Source of the DNA: Gemmatimonadota bacterium
Lineage (GTDB): Bacteria; Latescibacterota; UBA2968; UBA8231
Length of the DNA: 17,397 bases
Direction: 5' to 3'
Assembly (NCBI GenBank): GCA_028875335.1
Contig: JAPPEF010000284.1
Coordinates: 1-17,397, forward strand
Shown here: in pieces, positions 7,212 to 14,935 of the stretch
How the letters are laid out: the number at the start of each line of letters is the position of its first letter
Position numbering within the stretch: position 1 is the stretch's first letter
Made by a program: the position numbers and the translations under genes
The notes under the pieces: generated by a model
What the model was told of the DNA's origin: nothing
Seen by the model: the letters and a program-made list of their open reading frames with translations, nothing else
Database searches by the model: none

Positions 7212-9230
7212 ATGGAATACCGTCCTACCGGCATCCTTTTCAAGCTACTGCAATCGCTGCAGATAGTCCCTCCTCTGTCAATCCTCTTCTTGCTGCTGTC
7301 CGTGTGCTCAACCAGCGCGCAGGATGTTTTTACGGTCGGTGGCGACGAACATCCTTGGCGCGATTCTGGCACAACTCCCGGGGGTGTGATTGATTTTGTC
7401 GAGCAATTGGGAACTATCGAGGATGCCAACGGCGAAAAAGTGTTCGCCGTTGGCATGGATTCCCTGCAAAACTGGATCATGCCGCTGCGCTTGCGCTCTG
7501 ATTTCAACATTTCGCTCGGCGTTCTCGAGCGGGGAGGTTCTATAGATATTCCGGGGCTAGATGCTAGCCAGAAAAGTCCAGAGCAATTGGAGGGCATGCT
7601 CAATGGCGACCACCGAGTGGCTTTTGATCGCAAGTTCGTGGCCGGCCGCATCGTGCGCAACAACGGCGTCACCATTCGCATTGACCTCGGTGCGCGCTTT
7701 GGCGTGGACCGAATCGTGTTCTATCCGAGGATGACAGAGTCGTTTCCCTTTGGCAACGAATTCATGCGGGGGTATGAGTTGTTCCTCAACGACGGCTTGC
7801 CGCAAAATCTCTATGCCAGTGGTCAGCCCATTTTTACTTCGCCGGTGCAGCGCGACTCAGACAACCGCGAGGCCAAAGTAGATGCACAGATCAACCCCCA
7901 ATTTGTCCGCTTTCTGCAACTCAAGTCGATTACCACGCTCGGATTTGAAGTTGACGAGATAGAGGTGTACGGCAGGGGATTCGTGCCGACGGCCAGCTAT
8001 GTGTCCAATGTGTTAGATCTGGGCGAGGAGGTGGTTTGGGGTCGAATCGCTTGGAGCGAAGTGGCCGCGGGCAATAGCGCGGATTCCAAGATAGAAGTCC
8101 GCGTGCGCAGCGGGCGGGATACGACGCCCGATGTCTTTTTCCGCAATGCCAATGTAGGTGGTCGGCAACCCGAGTACGTGCCTACCGACAGCGAGGGCAA
8201 CACGCTGACCAAGGAAGCCTTTGAAAAACTGGCGAAGAACCAGCAAGGGCCTATCAAAGCTGACACTGACAATGACTGGGTCCAGTGGCAACTGGTTGAT
8301 AACGGTAGCCCTCTGACGGTGCCGGCACCACGGCGCTACTTCCAGTTTCGCATTGACTTCACCAATCTGAGCCTGGACGCTAGTCGCGCTGTCGCCGACT
8401 TGGGCTTCGAGTTCGCACGGCCCCCGGTTGATCGTATCATCGCCGAGGTGGGACCACCGCGGACCGAGATTGGCAAACAGACGACTTTTACGTACTTCGC
8501 CCGCATCGCCAATACTACGGGCCGATCGGGATTCACGCGCTTTGAGATCGAAACCCCGGCCCGCATCGCGGCCCTCCATTCGGTAGAAATCCAAGATAGG
8601 GCGGGCAATCGCCTAGATGGAGCTGAATTCAGCGTCGATCTGGCCGGTGTGTCTTTGCCCCTGCGCGTCGGATCGTTCTCTATTGAGGCGGTGGAGGACG
8701 ACCACTTTGCCTTGAGTTTACCTCTGATCGACGCCGATGGCACCCTTTTGAAGATTGTCTTTGATGCGGCCGTGTTCCGCTATGGTACGCGTTTCCAGGG
8801 GCGGGCCTTTGCCGATGCCAGCGTGCAAGTGCCGCTGCAGACTGAGGGCGGGGATGCTTCAGCCGAACAGGATACCGACGAGTTGCTGGTGCGGATTCCC
8901 GTGGGCTCGCGGGTGGCTGGTCCGCTGGCAATCCAGCCGCGGACCTTCACCCCCAATGGAGACGGGGCCAATGACGTGGCGGAAATAAGCTATGCGGTTC
9001 AGCATTTGCTCGAACCATCGCCGAGCGAAGTAAGTATCTACGACTTGACGGGTGGCCGCGTGCGGCAGCTCGACTCGGTCGAAGTCCAAAACGGCCGCGT
9101 CCAGCTACAGTGGGACGGTCGCGGCGATGATGATCGCCTAGTGCCGCCGGGTATCTACTTGGCAGTAGTGGAAATCCGCTCCGACCGGGAGACCGAGCGG
9201 CGGTTCAACAGTGTGTCCGTGGTATACTAG
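7212..9230 (+). CDS. Secreted modular protein A, discoidin-like with FlgD/CHU_C-like C-terminus
   Basis: 672 residues, exported by a signal peptide (hydrophobic LSILFLLLSVCSTSA, likely cut after STSA). After the conserved-looking start FTVGGDEHPWRDSGT comes a discoidin-like signature: NGDHRVAF (131-138), IDLG (157-160) and IVFYPR. A second module begins EVYGRGFVPTASY (251-263). The C-terminus has PNGDGAND (581-588), W634-DG and PPGIYL (645-650), combining CHU_C/gliding-associated and FlgD-Ig features. The N-terminal two thirds match protein B (13077-14927) in order and spacing. ATG 7212 is preferred over GTG 7149 because it gives a normal signal peptide; a small GAGAA/TTCTC hairpin (7195-7208) lies just before it and no clear Shine-Dalgarno is seen. 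A surface binding or structural role is inferred. Confidence 0.85.
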   Translation: MEYRPTGILFKLLQSLQIVPPLSILFLLLSVCSTSAQDVFTVGGDEHPWRDSGTTPGGVIDFVEQLGTIEDANGEKVFAVGMDSLQNWIMPLRLRSDFNISLGVLERGGSIDIPGLDASQKSPEQLEGMLNGDHRVAFDRKFVAGRIVRNNGVTIRIDLGARFGVDRIVFYPRMTESFPFGNEFMRGYELFLNDGLPQNLYASGQPIFTSPVQRDSDNREAKVDAQINPQFVRFLQLKSITTLGFEVDEIEVYGRGFVPTASYVSNVLDLGEEVVWGRIAWSEVAAGNSADSKIEVRVRSGRDTTPDVFFRNANVGGRQPEYVPTDSEGNTLTKEAFEKLAKNQQGPIKADTDNDWVQWQLVDNGSPLTVPAPRRYFQFRIDFTNLSLDASRAVADLGFEFARPPVDRIIAEVGPPRTEIGKQTTFTYFARIANTTGRSGFTRFEIETPARIAALHSVEIQDRAGNRLDGAEFSVDLAGVSLPLRVGSFSIEAVEDDHFALSLPLIDADGTLLKIVFDAAVFRYGTRFQGRAFADASVQVPLQTEGGDASAEQDTDELLVRIPVGSRVAGPLAIQPRTFTPNGDGANDVAEISYAVQHLLEPSPSEVSIYDLTGGRVRQLDSVEVQNGRVQLQWDGRGDDDRLVPPGIYLAVVEIRSDRETERRFNSVSVVY

Positions 9231-9244
9231 GTGCTAGCCAAGTG

Positions 9245-9253
9245 AGGAGAGGG
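9245..9253 (+). promoter_or_regulatory. Ribosome binding site choosing TTG 9257
   Basis: AGGAGAGGG stands shortly before TTG 9257. Starting at GTG 9242 would put this site inside the coding sequence, so TTG is favoured. Confidence 0.55.
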
Positions 9254-9256
9254 ATT

Positions 9257-11926
9257 TTGAACAAGCGCTATCTGATTGTGGTAGGTGCTGTTCTCTGCGT
9301 GCTAAGCTGGAGTGCGCCGACGCCGGTTGGTGCCCAAGCGTACGATTCGCGCATGGGTAGGGTGAAGCAGGGTGGAAAGGTGGATTTTGCCCCGCAAGGA
9401 CCGGGGGTATTATTCGATGCGCTAGATCCGGCCGTGCGCAAATGGTACATCCCCCAAGAATTGTATCAGGAGTACCAGTGGAGACAGTGGGAGTACTCCA
9501 ACTACGCCCGCGAGCCCTATCAGCGCTATGTGGACACCGCGTTGGAGGGCGATTTCTTCTACGATTTCTTCGGCAATCTAGTCACCCGAGGCTGGTTGAT
9601 CTACGATTGGCAGCAAGATCGCCCCCGGCAATTCGGCAGCAGTATCCTCAAGACTAACCGGTTCAATCAATGGTTCAGCAAGGTAGCCGTCTCCTCGGAC
9701 CACAAGGGACAATACTACTACAGCATCACGATTGGCGATGAGATCCGCACCACTTTGACGCCGATGACTTTTTCTAAACCCACATTCAACGGCATTCAGT
9801 GGGACTTTGCTGCCGACAAGTACCTGGGCACTCTCCTACTGGCCCGTCCCAGTCGGCCAGCCGTGGCCACTGATCTGGATATCCCCGATCAGAAGACCAG
9901 TGTCACCAACTTGCTGGGTGGGCGAGGCATAGTTCAGGTCGGCGACTTCGTCCGGGTCGGGGCAACCTATGTGACCGCCTTCCAAGGCCAAACGCTATTC
10001 GACGATTTCACCGGCAACCCTTTTGCGGGCGGGGCTCTGACCACCGACCAGAATGCGCTGCCTATATCCCGCATCATTATTCGGCTGTCGGACGACTCGC
10101 CCGCAGACGGAGTGGGTGGGGCGGCCCTGTTCGACGATGAAATCATCATTGAGGATGTGGACGGCAACACTTTCCGCGGCAGTGCCATAGGATTCGAGCC
10201 CATACGCGAAGGGGGGTTCCAACGGGTGGGGTTTTTAGCCGCGGACGGGGACGAGCGCATTACCCTCACCTACGACTTTACGGATCCTTTGTACACCGGG
10301 CCCGATCCTACGACTATTGAAAGGGTATTCTTTGAATTGGTGATCTCCAACGACTACAAGGTGGAAATCACGTCCGACCGGCAGACCAATCGGGACTCAC
10401 AGCCCGTCTTCTTGCTGGTCGAACGGGCCGATGACAATATCCGCGACAACTCCAATCAGCGACTATTGAAATTCGACTACGGTCTGCCCACGGCCAATAC
10501 TATCCTCGGCGTTACCTTCGAGGCCAATAAGGTCTGGGGTTTTGACTTTTACGGGGAGTACGATTTCAACAAGCAGTACCGCCAGTATCCCAACCTCAAT
10601 CTAAAGGATCACCGCAAGGCGGTTAACGACGCCCAGGCATGGATGTTCAACCTGTCCAAGGCGTCCTATCCCTGGTTCGCCTTCCTCGAAGGCTATAGCA
10701 TGGACGCGGACTATTCTACCCGCACCTTCCTAGCGGGTACTCGGGGACAGGACGAAATCGATTACGAAGACGAAATATCCTATATCTACGAGTTTGTCGA
10801 GGACAACGATGACCAAGACCGCCGGCCGGACTGGAATCGCTATAGTATGCTGTCGGACAATGCGGTTTTTCCGGGTTTTGACGAGAACAACGATTTTGTT
10901 TCGGACTTCAACCAGAACGATACGGAGGATCGCCAGAACTTCATTCCCGATTACGAAGAGCCCTTCCTGCGCTATCACGCCGATAGACCCGAATATCTCT
11001 TTGGCGTTGACATGAACAACAACGGCTGGATCGACCGCTTTGAAAACGACGAAGAACCCGATTATCCCTACAGGCGCGACCACCGTGGCTACAACATCTA
11101 CGCGGGAACTCACATCGGGCCCGAGGCCCGGCTAACTGTCGGTCGTTTGAGCGAAAAACTGCTGGCGGGGGATCGCAAAAACGAATCCACGTATCTGCTC
11201 TTCACCTACGAAAGGGATTTTGCCCAGTTGGGCCGTTTGCGGGTGTTCGACAACTTCAAGCTGGTTGAGGACGACATTCCCGACAACCTCTTCCAGTGGG
11301 TGCAGCCGTCTAATTCCCGCGGTACTCAGCAGCGCGTTTTCGATGTGCTCCCGGCTCGCGACACTTGGGTCAACACTTCCTATGTCCAGTTCGATTTCAC
11401 GCTCGTAGGAAACCTGAATGTAATCAACAAGTTTAAGACTGAAATCTACAATCAGCGCCGGGAGCAGCGCGATCTGCGCGGCACGGCCAGCTTTGTCGGT
11501 CTCATCAACAAGGCCGATTACACTTTCCCAATGAGAAATATCGAACTTGAGCCGCGCTTCAAGAGCGAATTTTTGCGCGAGCGCCCCGTGCGCAGGCGCG
11601 ACCCGGAGCGCCGCGAGTTGACCGAGACGCTTTTTCTCATTGCCCGCATTCCCCTGCTTTCCCATACGCTCGTCGAGTTGGGACTAGAGCTGTCCCACTT
11701 TGAGCAGTTCCGCGACGACGAGGAAGGGATGCCGGTCAGTCGCGACTTGGAGCCGGATTCCTTCAGTCGCATCGTCGCGGTGCAATTTAATAACTCTTCG
11801 GATTACTTGGGCTACAGGCTCCATCTGCAGACGGGATTTCGCCTGCAGAAGCTGACGTTTGAAAATCTGCCCCCTAGCACGACTAGCAAGATATTCATGA
11901 CGGCCTATGCCGGGCTGGAACGCTAG
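9257..11926 (+). CDS. Large predicted outer-membrane protein with EF-hand-type insert
   Basis: Not recognised as a named family. 889 residues beginning NKRYLIVVGAVLCVLSWSA, a signal peptide likely cut at PVGAQA. No internal hydrophobic helices; instead many alternating strands with aromatic ends, especially in the last 280 residues (RLTVGRL, FDFTLVGNLNVI, YLGYRLHLQTGF), as in beta-barrels. The middle is very rich in Asp, Asn, Tyr and Pro (about residues 495-610) and holds a complete EF-hand-type calcium loop, DMNNNGWIDRFE (585-596), plus a weaker DENNDFVSDFNQ. The gene starts 26 bp after protein A and is probably co-transcribed. The C-terminus TAYAGLER lacks the classic terminal Phe. It could be a translocation or anchoring pore for neighbouring exported proteins, or a porin-like receptor; both are inferences. 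Confidence 0.78.
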   Translation: MNKRYLIVVGAVLCVLSWSAPTPVGAQAYDSRMGRVKQGGKVDFAPQGPGVLFDALDPAVRKWYIPQELYQEYQWRQWEYSNYAREPYQRYVDTALEGDFFYDFFGNLVTRGWLIYDWQQDRPRQFGSSILKTNRFNQWFSKVAVSSDHKGQYYYSITIGDEIRTTLTPMTFSKPTFNGIQWDFAADKYLGTLLLARPSRPAVATDLDIPDQKTSVTNLLGGRGIVQVGDFVRVGATYVTAFQGQTLFDDFTGNPFAGGALTTDQNALPISRIIIRLSDDSPADGVGGAALFDDEIIIEDVDGNTFRGSAIGFEPIREGGFQRVGFLAADGDERITLTYDFTDPLYTGPDPTTIERVFFELVISNDYKVEITSDRQTNRDSQPVFLLVERADDNIRDNSNQRLLKFDYGLPTANTILGVTFEANKVWGFDFYGEYDFNKQYRQYPNLNLKDHRKAVNDAQAWMFNLSKASYPWFAFLEGYSMDADYSTRTFLAGTRGQDEIDYEDEISYIYEFVEDNDDQDRRPDWNRYSMLSDNAVFPGFDENNDFVSDFNQNDTEDRQNFIPDYEEPFLRYHADRPEYLFGVDMNNNGWIDRFENDEEPDYPYRRDHRGYNIYAGTHIGPEARLTVGRLSEKLLAGDRKNESTYLLFTYERDFAQLGRLRVFDNFKLVEDDIPDNLFQWVQPSNSRGTQQRVFDVLPARDTWVNTSYVQFDFTLVGNLNVINKFKTEIYNQRREQRDLRGTASFVGLINKADYTFPMRNIELEPRFKSEFLRERPVRRRDPERRELTETLFLIARIPLLSHTLVELGLELSHFEQFRDDEEGMPVSRDLEPDSFSRIVAVQFNNSSDYLGYRLHLQTGFRLQKLTFENLPPSTTSKIFMTAYAGLER

Positions 11927-11931
11927 TGGGT

Positions 11932-11961
11932 TTGACCTTATCAAAGTTGAATCATTAAAAT
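11932..11961 (+). promoter_or_regulatory. Promoter of the CBM9-like gene
   Basis: TTGACC (11932-11937), an 18-bp spacer and TAAAAT (11956-11961): five of six matches in both boxes. It lies just after the barrel-protein stop. RNA would start near 11968, giving a leader of about 120 bases. Confidence 0.6.
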
Positions 11962-11967
11962 TTCAGT

Positions 11968-12088
11968 AATATCACATGGCGATCTGTTAGCAGTCGAAAG
12001 GAGGAGAAAGAAACAGTCGTCGTTTTACCCCCGGTTGGGGCAGCAAAAACACCCGTATCCACTCACGAACTAAAAAAGAGGTATTGCA
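11968..12088 (+). other. Structured leader of the CBM9-like gene
   Basis: Predicted 5' leader. It carries AAAGGAGGAG at 11997-12006 with no start codon at usable distance, a four-codon frame starting ATG 11976, and a hairpin at 12022-12050 (GTTTT and CCCC paired with GGGG and AAAAC). It matches no riboswitch I can recognise. The working site for the gene is GAGGT, six bases before ATG 12089. Confidence 0.35.
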
Positions 12089-12961
12089 ATGAAGAGAATT
12101 AACGAGGCAGCAATTACTTTATTGGTCTCGGCCCTCATGGTCGGCTCGGCTTTTGGCCACCAAGGGGAGATGAAGTTCATGTTCCAGTTCCCAGATCACC
12201 TGACGCCAGTGCTAGACGGCGATATGTCGGACTGGGACATTGTCTCCGATGTGTACAAGATCAAAGCCGAAACCATGTTCAACCAGTTCGGCGCGCCCAT
12301 GGATTTGAGCGACTTCAATGCCTCGCTCATTTGGGCCTACAACATCAACGACGGCAAGGCCTATTTTTCAGCTTGGGTTGCCGACGACTACATCAACAAC
12401 ACCGAGAAGTGGTCGACGACTACAGATTGGGACCACTCCGGCGGCATCTTCCGCGGCTTTGACCAGGGAGATGATCACGAGACCCGCTACGCCAGTGCCC
12501 AAGCTCAACGTTACGATTTGGCCGGCCCAATTTTCAGCTCTTCCGGTTATTATACCCGGATTATCGATGGGTCCAAAGCTTGGGCGGGCCAGCCACCGTA
12601 CGTGGAGTGGGCCGGCCAGTTTCTCCGCGGTAACGTCGATACCCAAGAGCCAGCCGAAATGTTCGGCGAGTACTCCATTGTGCCCTTTGACGACATCCAT
12701 CCCGACGGCGCCGACCAGAGTGTTCAACACGCTTGGGTCGAAGGCACAGTTGTCGGTATAGAGGTCAACTGGGGCGACAAGGATGCCGATCCCGGTTCCT
12801 ACGACGATGCCTATTGGTCTGGTTTTGGTGGCGTAGGTGCTTCTAGGGATGCCGATCAGTTCGGCGACTATCTGTTGGCACCCGTCGAAGAGGGGTTGCC
12901 CGAGGCCAGCGCGACCGGAGTCGAGGCCAGCACTTGGGGCCAGATCAAGTCCTCCTTCTGA
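12089..12961 (+). CDS. Secreted CBM9-like (carbohydrate-binding fold) protein
   Basis: 290 residues with a signal peptide (ITLLVSALMVGSAFG, cut near residue 23). The mature protein opens with VLDGDMSDWD (41-50), the typical first strand of CBM9-like domains, followed by strands such as NASLIWAYNINDGKAYFSAWVADD that fit the same jelly-roll family. Many Trp and Tyr residues (STTTDWDHSGG, QPPYVEWAG) and Asp-rich loops could form a sugar or calcium site. There is one domain and no membrane anchor or sorting tail, so it is probably periplasmic, surface-held or released. It ends with TGATAA and is followed by a strong hairpin. Its own promoter inside the cassette suggests higher or separate expression. 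CBM9-like domains also occur on non-sugar proteins, so the ligand is open. Confidence 0.75.
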   Translation: MKRINEAAITLLVSALMVGSAFGHQGEMKFMFQFPDHLTPVLDGDMSDWDIVSDVYKIKAETMFNQFGAPMDLSDFNASLIWAYNINDGKAYFSAWVADDYINNTEKWSTTTDWDHSGGIFRGFDQGDDHETRYASAQAQRYDLAGPIFSSSGYYTRIIDGSKAWAGQPPYVEWAGQFLRGNVDTQEPAEMFGEYSIVPFDDIHPDGADQSVQHAWVEGTVVGIEVNWGDKDADPGSYDDAYWSGFGGVGASRDADQFGDYLLAPVEEGLPEASATGVEASTWGQIKSSF

Positions 12962-13007
12962 TAAGGCTAACTTGACTGCCTGTCATAGACGTTAGAGGAT
13001 AGTTTCG

Positions 13008-13039
13008 GGCGGGATTTGCGGGCGACTGTAAATCCCGCC
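13008..13039 (+). terminator. Strong hairpin after the CBM9-like gene
   Basis: GGCGGGATTT (13008-13017) and AAATCCCGCC (13030-13039) form a perfect 10-bp stem with a 12-base loop. The bases after it (GTTCTCTTAGTT) are T-rich but not a clean T run. It is probably a partial terminator or RNA-end stabiliser, limiting read-through to protein B, whose Shine-Dalgarno is 24 bases further on. Confidence 0.6.
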
Positions 13040-13062
13040 GTTCTCTTAGTTGGCGACCAAGC

Positions 13063-13070
13063 AAAGGAGG
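13063..13070 (+). promoter_or_regulatory. Near-perfect ribosome binding site choosing GTG 13077
   Basis: AAAGGAGG ends six bases before GTG 13077. Starting at the upstream in-frame TTG (13050) would place this site inside the gene, so GTG is the start. Confidence 0.75.
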
Positions 13071-13076
13071 CACTGG

Positions 13077-14927
13077 GTGAGACAGGTGCTGATTATAGTC
13101 CTGACCGCGTTGGGGATGGGAGCGGGCTATCGGGCTGAGGCGCGCCAATTTTACCAACTGGGGGGCCACGCAGGAAACCCTTGGAGTGAAAGCGGCACTC
13201 TGAGTTTCATCGATGTGGCAAGAGTGCCGGGTGCCATCCGCCCGTTCAGCGCCGAAAGCGGCGAGAACCTGATTGCCTCGATGGGCGAGCGAAATGGCGA
13301 CATTACCAGCTTGGTGAGCATTTACACCCTGCCGGCCAATTGGCTAGAAGAGCGTGTGTTGGTAGTGGATGGTGATTCTAATACGGCTTTTGTGCATCCG
13401 CCGCGTATCAACTTCTTCCGCGGTCCTGGGTTCTTCTATACTACGCCGATGTTTTTCGATCTGGGGGCACCATTCCCCATTGAAGAGGTTCGCTTTGCAC
13501 CCCGCGCCGATCATCCGGGGCACAAAATCCGCCAATTTAGGCTTTCTGTTAACGACGGCAGGGAAGAGAGCAAAAACGAAAAAGGCAATCTCATCTGGAC
13601 CTTGGTTCACGAAGAGCAGGACAACTTGAGTCCGGTAGTCGAACTGGCTATCGAACCCCAAATAGCACGCCACGTCTATCTCCATCCCTTGGAAGTGGGG
13701 GAGACTTGGGAAGTGGCCGAGTTCGAGGTGTACGGTCAGGGGTTTGTTCCCCAGGCTTCATTTCTATCTGACCCGATAGATCTGGGACGAGCATCCAGTT
13801 TGGGACGCATCTGGTGGAGCGGTCAACTTGATTTAGGAGCGAAAATAGTCATCCAGAGCCGCAGCGGCAGCGATGACCAGCCCGAGATCTACTGGCGCAA
13901 GACCGGGGTGGGTGGAGAGGAGGTGCCATTCGGGGCCAATGGCCAGCCCATGAGCCGCAAAAATTATGAAGCCATGCCCAAGAATGTGCGGGGGAGCATT
14001 ACCCAGGATTTGGAAAACTGGAGCGTATGGCACACCTACGAGTATGCGGACGGACTCGCCGGCATCCAGATTCGCTCTCCCAGCCCCCGGCAGTATGTGC
14101 AGTTACACATCGCTTTTTTCTCCGCCAGATTGGCGGGGGGCCAGATTGACTCGCTGTTTTTTGAATTTTCCCAACCACCTGTAGTCTCCGAGGTGATTGG
14201 CGAAATCTACCCTCCTTTTGTGGAGTCGGCCGATCCGGTGCGGTTCACCTATGCGGTGCGAACCCGACTGGAGGAGGATCAAGCGGGTTTCAATGTTTTC
14301 GAGGTAAGCACTTCCGCCCGTTTGGAGGCCATCCACGAGGTGCGCATCGACCGCGAAGTGGTCGATTTTACCCCGAGTTTCGATCCGGCAGATCCACACC
14401 AGTTCGCCGTTCAATTTGATCGCATCAATCAAGACCAGACGTTGCTAGAAGTCGATTTCGACGCCCGGGTCTTCAACTACGGAACGGCCTTCAACGGTGC
14501 CGTGTCGGATGCAGACAGCGACGAAGTGCCTCAGAGCGTGATCCCCGGAGATGCTATAAGCGAGTTGTTGAGCGACGCCTTGAACGTTCGCACGCCGCTC
14601 AAGGGCAGTCTGCTCAGCGCCGTGCAGGTGGCTCCCAACCCGTTCTCTCCCAATGGCGACGGCGTCAACGATCAAGTGCAGTTCTCCTATACGTTACTGC
14701 GTCTGACCGATGTCGTGCCTCTTGAGACGGAAATCTATACGCTGGCGGGAAACCGAGTGTGCACCTTGGGCGTTGGGGAGGGGGGTAGCGCGCTTTATCA
14801 GACTGCTTGGGACGGGCGGGATGACCAAGGCGAATTGGTAGACCCAGGACTATACATTTATCGCGTCGTGGTAGAAGCGGGTAGTGGTCGGGAGGAGCGA
14901 TTGGGGGCTATCGCTCTAGCGTACTGA
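13077..14927 (+). CDS. Secreted modular protein B, paralogue of protein A
   Basis: 616 residues from GTG 13077; signal peptide RQVLIIVLTALGMGAGYRAEA. The layout matches protein A: FYQLGGHAGNPWSESGT at the start, a discoidin-like signature DGDSNTAF (98-105) and FDLG (127-130), then EVYGQGFVPQASF (217-229) and an RSGSDDQPEIYWRKTGVGG segment with an equivalent in A. The C-terminal domain has PNGDGVND (525-532), W578-DGRDDQG and DPGLYIYRV, a near-canonical FlgD-Ig end. Sequence between A and B is clearly diverged, so the duplication is old. No catalytic motif is visible. The stop is eight bases before the next gene. A surface-binding or structural role is inferred from modules only. Confidence 0.86.
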   Translation: MRQVLIIVLTALGMGAGYRAEARQFYQLGGHAGNPWSESGTLSFIDVARVPGAIRPFSAESGENLIASMGERNGDITSLVSIYTLPANWLEERVLVVDGDSNTAFVHPPRINFFRGPGFFYTTPMFFDLGAPFPIEEVRFAPRADHPGHKIRQFRLSVNDGREESKNEKGNLIWTLVHEEQDNLSPVVELAIEPQIARHVYLHPLEVGETWEVAEFEVYGQGFVPQASFLSDPIDLGRASSLGRIWWSGQLDLGAKIVIQSRSGSDDQPEIYWRKTGVGGEEVPFGANGQPMSRKNYEAMPKNVRGSITQDLENWSVWHTYEYADGLAGIQIRSPSPRQYVQLHIAFFSARLAGGQIDSLFFEFSQPPVVSEVIGEIYPPFVESADPVRFTYAVRTRLEEDQAGFNVFEVSTSARLEAIHEVRIDREVVDFTPSFDPADPHQFAVQFDRINQDQTLLEVDFDARVFNYGTAFNGAVSDADSDEVPQSVIPGDAISELLSDALNVRTPLKGSLLSAVQVAPNPFSPNGDGVNDQVQFSYTLLRLTDVVPLETEIYTLAGNRVCTLGVGEGGSALYQTAWDGRDDQGELVDPGLYIYRVVVEAGSGREERLGAIALAY

Positions 14928-14935
14928 TAGCAGAC

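Noticed and set aside
10730..11113. Hydrophobic-looking minus-strand frame rich in Val and Ile
   Set aside because: It is the reverse of the Asp/Asn-rich insert, where GAC/AAC codons read as GTC/GTT; a composition artefact.
11968..12088. Known riboswitch such as a cyclic-di-GMP (GEMM) element in the CBM9 leader
   Set aside because: The conserved core and tetraloop-receptor sequences of that class are not visible.
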